Shown in pieces: positions 55,846-64,000 of a stretch of 64,000 nt of DNA. Both the position numbers and the translations under genes were made by a program. The notes beneath the pieces are model-generated. The model saw only the letters and a list, made by a program, of their open reading frames with translations. It was not told the DNA's origin and made no database searches. Origin of the DNA: Chelydra serpentina (taxonomy: Eukaryota > Chordata > Testudines > Chelydridae); contig JBAIAC010000001.1 of the NCBI GenBank assembly GCA_037349315.1, forward strand, positions 37,200,001 through 37,264,000, written 5' to 3'. Position 1 is the stretch's first letter. Every line of letters begins with the position of its first letter.

Positions 55846-58800
55846 GCAAAACCCTGAAATACGTACTTAAATCTCACTGGATTCAATGGCACACATTAAG
55901 TGTTTTGCTGAAGAGGGATAATTCAGGTGCCTAAATGCCTTGTTGAACTGGGGTTTTAAATGCTAGCGTGGCTAGGAATCAGAAATCAATTTTTCTTAGA
56001 TGAAATCAAGGAAATTCTATGTTGGTGTTCTTTTATGCCTGCACAGTTACAATTACAAAAAAGTGAGGAACTGCAAAAGTTAAGGTACTCACAATAACTT
56101 TACCTTTGCTATATTGCATTGCATACTCTCTTTATTTCATGTATTTATTTCTATTTTATTCATTTAACGCCATAAACAAAATGTATTAACCTGCATATTT
56201 AATAACCCTCTCCCTCTCTCCTTCCCCACCCCCCAAATACTCCAAGTGCAACATGGACAAATTAATATTGCTGGAGGAACCTTAACTTTTGCATTTCTTT
56301 GCTTTCTATCATTTTAACTGTGCAGCCTTAATGTTGCCTTAACACAGGGGCAGAGCACCCCCTTCCATATGGAAAGCTTTTTTTCGGGGGGGAGGGAAGG
56401 GGGAACGGACTTTTTATGAAGATATTTCTCAGGGTTCCCTTGGAATGATGTCCTCCAGAGCACACCTTTGAGAGGTGAAGGGTGTGGTTTATGGCATCAA
56501 AGCAAAGCTTGCAGGACATGGCCCTAAACATGACAGAAACCACATAGATATTGGGGAATCCATGAGAAACCACTTGTGCAGAGGCCGTGTCTTCCTGTGC
56601 TTCAGCTATAATCACTGGTGGCCCCATCCTTCACTGACTCTCTGCCAGCATAGCTTCAATGGAACTGACTGTCCAAGGGAACACCTCTTGCCATAGCTGC
56701 CTTCATGTCCCTTGAAAGGGAATCCATGGGAAAGTTAATATGATGTGGCATGCATTACCTTTTCCAGGTAAATTCCATAGGGCTGGAATAGGAATTGAAA
56801 TTTCCCCCGTCCTGTCCCGTCCTCCTCCGAGATTGTCTCGAGGCTGACACCACTCTTTCCCCCATGCTGACCCCCCCAGCCACACAGAGCCTTTTACAGG
56901 GCCCATAGAGCAGGGATGGATGGTGACATGGAGACACTAAAGCCCCTTTTCTGTGTAGGTCCTCTCCACGCACGGATCTGAGGGATAGAATCCGACCGAC
57001 AGCTTTTTGCAGATAAAGTGATGCCATTAGTCAAGCTTCATTTTGTTAGTGACTTCTTTCAAATGAAATAACACAATCAGAAATTGTCCCAGCACATTGA
57101 TAATTTTCTTGCGTGAGCTTCTAGATAACTTTGCTGAGGTGTGACTATTTGGTTGTATTGCAGTTGAAGCCAGAGATGTCAGTTTGAATGAGGGCTTCAT
57201 TATGTTGGGCCCTGTACACACGTGCACGCACACACACAAAAAGATGTGGACCCCAGCGAGAAGGGTGTATAGTCTAAGCCCCAGTCCTACAAACACTTAT
57301 GCATATGCTTAATTTATTCACATTAAGAAGAAGGGAATGGATGATTGTGGATACCAGTGATACTTAAGCAAGTCAATAAAATAGGTATTGTCTCTCCTCG
57401 CTAACCATGACAGGAAACGAACTAAAGCAGCTCACATTTGTTCTAGCTGAAAAATATTTTCAGTGGTGCCAGAAGGTGAACAGAAATAATCTCTGCATTT
57501 TTCTGAGCACATGATATGGACAATCTCTGAAAATGTTGCAACAGATTTTGAAATTTTCACAATATTTGCAGCATAGTTGGATTGCCAATAAAGAAATAAA
57601 GTACTCTCAGCCATGTCTAACTGACTGAAACAACCTCATTGTTGTTGGTTTTTTATATGTACATTTAAATTAGAATTTGGCATTTCCTCAGGCTTTATAT
57701 GAGTTTTAAATCAGAGGAAAGAGACATTTTCTCTGTCCCGTATAGATGTAGCGCACTACACACACCCATACTTACACATATATGTGCACTGTTCTTTTTA
57801 ACGTGTTTAAAATTCCTGTTATAGGAATGATGCTGAAAGTGGATTTTTCCATCTTCACTCATTAGAATTCACGATTTCTAATTATGAACATATTACCCCT
57901 ACCCATGCTCGTATTTCATTTCTGCTGGTTACCTTCAGATGTGCTCACCTACTACTAATTTATACTGCTTGCCAGTTAAAATTCACATAAGTCATTCTAC
58001 TTTATTGCCATATGTTCTCCTGCTGGCATATGCTGTACTGTAGATCTGTGGCAAGGTCACACACTGCTCCATAAGTACTGCATTTTGTGAACCTTAAGGA
58101 GTCAGTTTCCAAAAGCACAACAGTAAATTGACTCAAGAGAGCTACTAAGGTGATCCGGGATGTTTTCTTATAACAATCAGTTACTGGAAAATGTGTGTCT
58201 TGCTCCCAAGAAAATATCTAATCACCTAAGGCCTGCACAAAATAGAAAAACAACTAATCACAATGTCTCTTTGGAATATCATCCATTTTCAAATAGGCAG
58301 TATATGACTAAAACTTATGCTCCTTTTTCCACACAGTTTTTTTTAAACTGAAAATTAATCCCATCTGTTGCTTCCCAGATGTGCCTAAGACAAACATCAC
58401 TAGTACAGTATTACAGGTGATGAAGATCTTGGATGGCAAAGTTTGCAAGATTCATATGAAAGGCATCATCTAATCAATCACAAATATAATTGATATTTTT
58501 AAATGGCCCAAGCAAAAGCAAGAAAGTTCCCAGCTCAGCACTTATGGCATGAATGTCTGACAAGGAATGCAACAGAATTGCCCCAAAATAACTTCACCCT
58601 GACCCAACAATACAGGGCTAAAATAAATGAGACAGTTTTCTTCTCCCCTCCTCCTTTTCTAAGAAGTCAGCATTCCCTTCACTGAAAATAAACCAGTGTC
58701 AGTAAGTGACGAATCTGGAATTCTCCCTGGGAGTTGAATCCCAGCTGGGATACTAAATCAGTTCATGAGTATGTGTCCTATTGTAAAGCATTTGTATCCG

Positions 58801-61339
58801 AATCCCATCGCACCATTCTAGGGTGCTTTCCCTTTTAATAAAGCAGGCCTTTTATTCCACATGGGCGCTAACAAATAGTATTTCACTTGGCACTTCTGTA
58901 ATGATCAAAGAGACATGCCAGGTACACCATTTAAATGACAATCCTAATGCTCAGGGAAAATACTAACAGATTATTGTAATTTATGTAACCACTAGAGCAG
59001 AAAAATGAACATTTTTAAATGTCTAGTGCTTAAAAACAATATTTTGCCTGTCAAACCACAAGCAACTTTTCCACATTACAACTGAACAACAACAGAAGGA
59101 TAAAATCTATAAAGTTTGGAACAAACCCAGTTTGGTCATTATGGATGTGGTAGTACACCTGATAGGATCAGAATTGAAAGTTGTGGTGCCTCCTATTTCC
59201 ACAAGATTTAAATTCAGCTTTCCATCAGATTTATGACACAGGATCAGATTTATGGCTGCTTTGCATCACCAGGGAGGCAAAGCAGCACGAGTGTACTGTG
59301 GAATCTAGCCCTTGATGTTTGAGTATTCATTGTACTGTTTGCTAATGTTGGGAACTACAATGCTAACTGGACTAAACTGTAAGTTAATAGTAAATTCCTC
59401 CATTTGCTATCACATAGTTCTTTTCTACCAACTCCTCTACCCCACTATCTGTTTCTCCTTGTTATACTTGTTCTTATCTACGTTATGTTGGACATTTATA
59501 CTGTTTCCCCTCCTACATTACTTTCATGGACTGCCTGGCATACACAAAGTAGTACATAGCATGAAGTGCTACACATGTGTAGTTAACATTGTAGAAAAAT
59601 TGTGTAGGATCATATTACACTATGATATTTGAGAAATAATGTGCTGACATGATTAAAGGCTGAGTATCACATTTTCACCTGATGTAAACGGAGTTCAGTG
59701 GAGCTGCATTGACTCAAACCAGCCTGAAATTCTGGCTCTGTATCATTAAGCCTACACACAAAGTAGGGGGAATGAAAGTTGCATGGTGTAACCTTAATTC
59801 TGTAATGTTAACATATTTTTTGTGCTTTAATCCAATCAGAAATTCTCTCTCAAAATGCTTTTTAAACATTTCAATACTCCATATTACACTTCAAAGGAAA
59901 CAAAGTGCTGTAGATCTCTCAGAAACAAAAACGGAATTTGACCACAACCAGAAAGACAAAGGGACATCAAAGCAGAATTTTAAGGAACATTACCTCCAGT
60001 CTAACACTTTTTCAAAGACACAAATAAAATTGAATTAGTTAATCCTTAAATAATCCCTGTATGTACTTGATTTCTTTTTATTTATATAAAAGACCAAACA
60101 AGTACAGTAGTTGTATTGTAAAGACTAATCAGTTTTTATTAAAAGGTCTAGATCACAAGAGGAGGAAAGATCACATGCACTTCTTAGGAGGTGGAATACA
60201 GGTTGAAACATACAATTTAAAGATGTATATAGCAGCATTCTGGATTAATGTTTTGTCTTTTGAAAAGGCATACTTATTCACCCAGTGCTTAGTGTTATCT
60301 GAAGACTCCTGAAAACAATGTTCAACAAACGCTACAATGATTAGTCAATATAAAACTATTTTCAGTTGAGAGAGTCTTACAAACTCTTCTGTGGGAGTAT
60401 GATGAAAATTATCAAAACGAAGTTATTTGGAGACAGAATCTGTCATTTTATTAGTCTGTACGTACTATGCATTCCTGTAGCACTGTATAAATAATAAAAA
60501 TAAAATGGTGTAAAGAGACACCCCTGGGTTGTAGCCTCTATAAACAACGTCATATTAAATTAGCGAGTTGTCTAAGTGCCTGCCAAACAACTTTAAATGT
60601 AGCACTTAGATATTATTCATGCAATCTATCTGACCTAGGTATATTAAACTTTCCATATATGAATACTTCCATAAAAGAGTATTTAAGAGGAAATTTTCTA
60701 CCCTCTCTCCAGATGGATAATCTCCATCCAAATAGCATGTCCTAAACCCTTTTATTTATGTCATCTGATACTATGTACTATTCCAATAAGGTGGCAAACC
60801 AGATATTAAGTATGTTTCCAAAATTTATTTCAAGACATTGAAAGGCCAGGATTAAGTTAGCTATCTTCATGGCCTTAAGAGAAAAGGCAACTTGCCATTT
60901 TTGGATGTCAGAAGTGATCAGATCAATGCTTAGCTCATATGTGTCAGACAATAGGCGCTCCATTCTGGCATAGCTAAGTGACGAACAATTGAACCACAGT
61001 GTGTATTATCTTCCTGAGATGTAGCAATGCTGCCTTACATACCAATCCTGGCTATTCCTGCTATGTTAAATCACCCTCTCTTATAGGATAGTCCCTTAAG
61101 GAGTGGCACATGTCTCAAAGGAAATTATGAATTGATACTAAAATTGTCAGACCCCAACTGCATGTGACCCAGACTTGTCTTTTCAGTATTTCACAGAGTA
61201 CTCCAAATTTGGGAAGAGAAAAGTGTTCACAAAAACAGACACATTATGCACAATTCAATGTTATCCTGATCTGATTTCCAAAAAATATATTTTACTGAGC
61301 AGTCACACCTAGTTTGCTATAGACATTATACACATTTTA
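55846..61339. other. Intergenic sequence, no gene recognised
   Basis: AT-rich with many short frames (longest 59312-59632 and 59709-60038), none with recognisable domains. Decayed MITE-like phrases lie at about 55860-55910 ('attaagtgttttgctgaa') and 59655-59715 ('cacctgatgtaaacggagttcagtggagctgc'). Confidence 0.4.
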
Positions 61340-61678
61340 AAAACTAGAGGGCACTTTAATCTAGCAGACAAAGGCACAACAAGATCCAGTGGCTGGAATT
61401 TGAAGATTGATAAAATTCAAACAGGTATTAAGATGCAACTTTTTTACTGTGAGGGTAATTACACACTGAAACAAGTGTACCAGGGGATGTGGTCAATTCT
61501 CCATGACGAAGTATTTCAATGAAGACTGGATGTCTTTCTAAAAGATATGATCTACTTCAATCAACATTGATTGGGTTCAGTGTAGGAATTACCAGATGAA
61601 ATTCTTTGGCCTGTGCTATGCAGGACATCAGACCCAATGATCAAAGTGGTCCTTTCTGGCCTTAAAAATCTATGAATT
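61340..61678 (+). mobile_element. CR1 LINE 3' end
   Basis: 'gcactttaatctagcagacaaaggcacaac', 'ccagtggctggaatttgaag', 'actggatgtctttctaaaaga', then the tail 'gctatgcaggacatcagac', 'gtggtcctttctggcctta', 'aatctatgaattct'. Same subfamily as 54229-55845. Confidence 0.85.
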
Positions 61679-62751
61679 CTCAGACTTCTCTCCAAACTTA
61701 AGTAACAACTGAATGTTCCTGAGAAGCCAGACCCCTAACACCTTTTTGTTGGTAGATTTTTTTTACCCTCTGGTTTTATGAATCTGCAGCCTCACTGACC
61801 TCTGTCCCAGTTTTAATTTTTCTAGCTCTTTCTTTTTCGTTTAAAGTGAGGCTGTACTTATCAGATGAACTCTAAATCCTATTGCTTGCTTTATTATTTA
61901 TTTGACCATGTTGTAGACAATGTCATGTTTAACTGCTGGAACCTGCTCTATGTCCTGGAGAAGCAAACAATACATTTTTCACAAAGATGATTGCTGGGTC
62001 CCTTCCCAGCTATCAAATGGTACAGTGGCACCCGCAGCCATATGCCAGTCATATTTCCAAAAGAGGTGAGGAGCAGCAGCTCTGGCCGCCCCACTGCCCA
62101 TCCAGGTCATGTGGGAGCCAGCTCCCAGCAACAGTTAAGAGGCCACCCCATTGCTTTGTGTGTCTGCTCAGGTGTTGCTCTGTGGCCCCTGCAACATGAC
62201 AGAAAGTTTGGCCTCCATCATCCTCACCCCACTTCAAGCAGCCGGTGTCCCCTCGCAAGGATGGGGAGTGAAACTACACCCTGGGGAAGACCAGTCTGGA
62301 AGGTGAGGGAGGAGCATAGGGTGGACTCCACAGGCGAGCCAGCAGCTGCAGCGGAGAAGGCTGCATGGGGATTGATGGTGCATACTAGGGGGGAAATTTC
62401 TCAGGGCACCCCTGAAAAGGGCCTTCCAGTGAATCTTTCTGCAGATGTTGCTTGTTTCATTAAGGATTTAGGCCAAGATTTTAAAATATAGTAGCCTAAA
62501 GTTAGTCTCCTACATCCATATTTAGACACTCGCCTTACTTTCATGAGTGCTGACTACCTAAAACAGCTCCCATTGACCTCAATGGCCTCAGAAATTAATT
62601 TTAATCTATTCTAGTATTTAAAATGTTGAGGGTCTAAATAAAACATCTAAACTAATTCCCCTGAGTGCAATTCTTTCCTACAGTTTGAGAGACTGAACAA
62701 GTTCCTGCAACACCTGTTTCCTTGCCTATCTTTTCTTTTTTTATTGGTAGG
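61679..62751. other. Intergenic sequence, no gene recognised
   Basis: A GC-rich block at about 61990-62440 gives a 166-codon plus frame without any domain. Half of a palindromic MITE ('ggccaagattttaaaat', 'ctcccattgacctcaatgg') lies at 62465-62600. Confidence 0.4.
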
Positions 62752-62873
62752 TTTCAGTGTAGTAGCCGTGTTAGTCTGTGTCAGCAAAACGAAAATAAGA
62801 AAGAAAAACCTGTAGCACCTTAAAGACTAACAAATTTATTTCAGCATAAGCTTTCGTGGGTTAGTATTTTGTT
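62752..62873 (+). mobile_element. Dispersed retroelement fragment (GTAGCCGTGTTAGTCTG family)
   Basis: Contains 'gtagtagccgtgttagtctgtgtcagc', 'tgtagcaccttaaagactaacaaatttattt' and 'cagcataagctttcgtgggtt'. The same family as 23364-23492, probably derived from Penelope-like elements; the family name is uncertain. Confidence 0.6.
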
Positions 62874-63489
62874 TTGGATCTGTCCTATCAAGGAATTGAT
62901 GTACAATTGAAGGCTCCACTGAGTATAATTGCCCATTCCCCAAAATGTTTCAAAATTATTAAGAGTTTTTTATTTTGTTTAGGAACATAACAATGAGCTC
63001 AGTGTAATAGCCCAGCAATTGTGCCCTTAAATAAAATAAACTATCCCTCAACTCTGATTTGATGTTACGTGAGTGGTGACTATTACGCAAAGTTCCCTTT
63101 TCCTTGCTAGCCAGAGGCATACAATGCCTTCTGAAACCAATTACCTCACACCCACAATTTACTCTCTCCCAAAAATGAGTTTCTTGCTTCTTTTCCCCTC
63201 CTTGTTTTGTTTTTTTAGCTCTGCCAGAGCTTTTTGCCATTCAGGAACATCATTTAATAATTTTACATTCAAAACACACTAAAGGGGAGGGATGATGATA
63301 AATATTTGCTGCATAAAATCCAGGAGCCACTAATATTTGTTGCTATGCTTGGAAGTGGTTCACTTCCAGAATCTTTTGTGTTCTATCTTCCTTCGTTTCT
63401 GGGACAGGAAGGATCTCAGAGAAGATTGCTTGGACATTCTTCTTCAGCATGCTCCCTGTCAAACTAAATTGACTTTAAAAAAAAAAAAG
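62874..63489. other. Intergenic sequence, nothing recognised
   Basis: Non-coding; a poly-A run at 63477-63488 lies just before the CR1. Confidence 0.4.
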
Positions 63490-64000
63490 AGATTACAAGT
63501 TTGGTTGATAAAGGTAATGGTGTTGATGTAATAGTCTTATACTTTTGTAAGGCATTTGACTTGGTACTGCATGTTATTTTGATTAAAAATCTAGAACAAT
63601 GTAAAATTAACATGGCACACATTAAATGAATTAAAAACTGGCTAACTGATAGATCTCAAAACATAACTGTAAACAGGGAATCATCATCGAGTGGGTCTCA
63701 CAGGGATCTGTTCTTGGCCCTGTTATTTAACACTTATCAATGACCTGGAAGAAAACATAAAATCATCACTGATTAAGTTTGCAGATGACACAAAAATAAT
63801 GAAGAGGACACGTCACTGATATAGAGAGATCTGGATTACTCGGTAAACTGGGTGCAGGCAAACAATCTGTGTTTAATACAGCTAAATATCAATGTAAATG
63901 TATACATCCAGGAATAAAGAATGCAGGCCACACATACAGAATGGGGGACTCTGTCCTGGGAAGCAGTGACTCTAAAAAAGATTGGGTGTCACGATGGATA
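63490..64000 (+). mobile_element. CR1 LINE reverse transcriptase region (continues beyond window)
   Basis: 'gtaatagtcttatacttttgtaaggcatttgac' (FDKVPH-like region), then 'gggtctcacagggatctgttcttggccctgt' (SGVPQGSVLGPV), then 'aagtttgcagatgacacaaaaat' (FADDTK catalytic box, intact here), then 'gggggactctgtcctggg'. Frame breaks are present. It shares its last part with 54229-54300. Confidence 0.88.

Noticed and set aside
59312..60038. Two 106-109 codon frames
   Set aside because: Hydrophobic or low-information products in AT-rich DNA without homology, splice sites or conserved motifs that I could see.
61991..62491. 166-codon plus-strand frame
   Set aside because: No domain, signal peptide or splice context recognised; GC-rich patch with frames on both strands.

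Overview
The window is vertebrate nuclear DNA, almost certainly from a cryptodiran turtle. It has intron-interrupted coding sequence, no operons, long non-coding stretches and dense transposon relics. The turtle assignment rests on a tRNA-derived SINE with a CR1-type tail (41287-41467, the tortoise Cry/polIII SINE type), several CR1 LINE subfamilies, and amniote-type MIR, L2, hAT and Harbinger remnants. No bacterial-type feature, CRISPR array, rRNA or functional tRNA gene was seen.

The only host gene supported is the 5' end of LTBP1 (latent TGF-beta binding protein 1, long form), on the minus strand. Coding exon 1 (18265-18695) holds the start codon and signal peptide. Exon 2 (17022-17092) encodes the CGGxCCxGW cysteine motif. 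The two are separated by a 1.17-kb intron and join in frame. Positions 1-17021 are the 5' part of the following large intron. About 18696-19250 is 5' UTR and promoter, with a perfect CRE palindrome and a CCAAT box. From about 19.3 kb to the right edge the window looks intergenic, upstream of LTBP1.

Mobile elements occupy much of the rest. CR1 LINE pieces lie near 2.9, 8.4, 23.1, 28.6, 45.4, 54.2, 61.3 and 63.5 kb. An RTE/BovB-like endonuclease-RT fragment lies at 29.3-30.3 kb. Two copies of a fold-back hAT transposon (35593-37219 and, reversed and truncated, 39885 to about 40920) carry the transposase C-terminal domain in long inverted arms. A decayed PIF/Harbinger transposon (about 42.4-45.1 kb) has a HARBI1-like transposase pseudogene and is riddled by three smaller hAT insertions. 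Harbinger-type MITEs with GGnCnnGTCTACAC ends lie at 1, 14.6, 33.8, 50.9 and 54.3 kb. Three copies of a TA-flanked GGGTGACCAGA MITE and a solo LTR nested in a CR1 are also present.

The most unusual structures are: the fold-back hAT family, whose two copies share one inversion junction; an 860-bp hAT whose interior is an array of TTTAAA-ended hairpins; the multiply nested Harbinger relic; a 47-bp perfect direct repeat bracketing a 1.1-kb block that starts with a 28-bp AT palindrome; and a short retroelement copy with a 13-bp target duplication and an internal 21-bp inverted repeat. Repeat family names come from motif recognition, not a library search.
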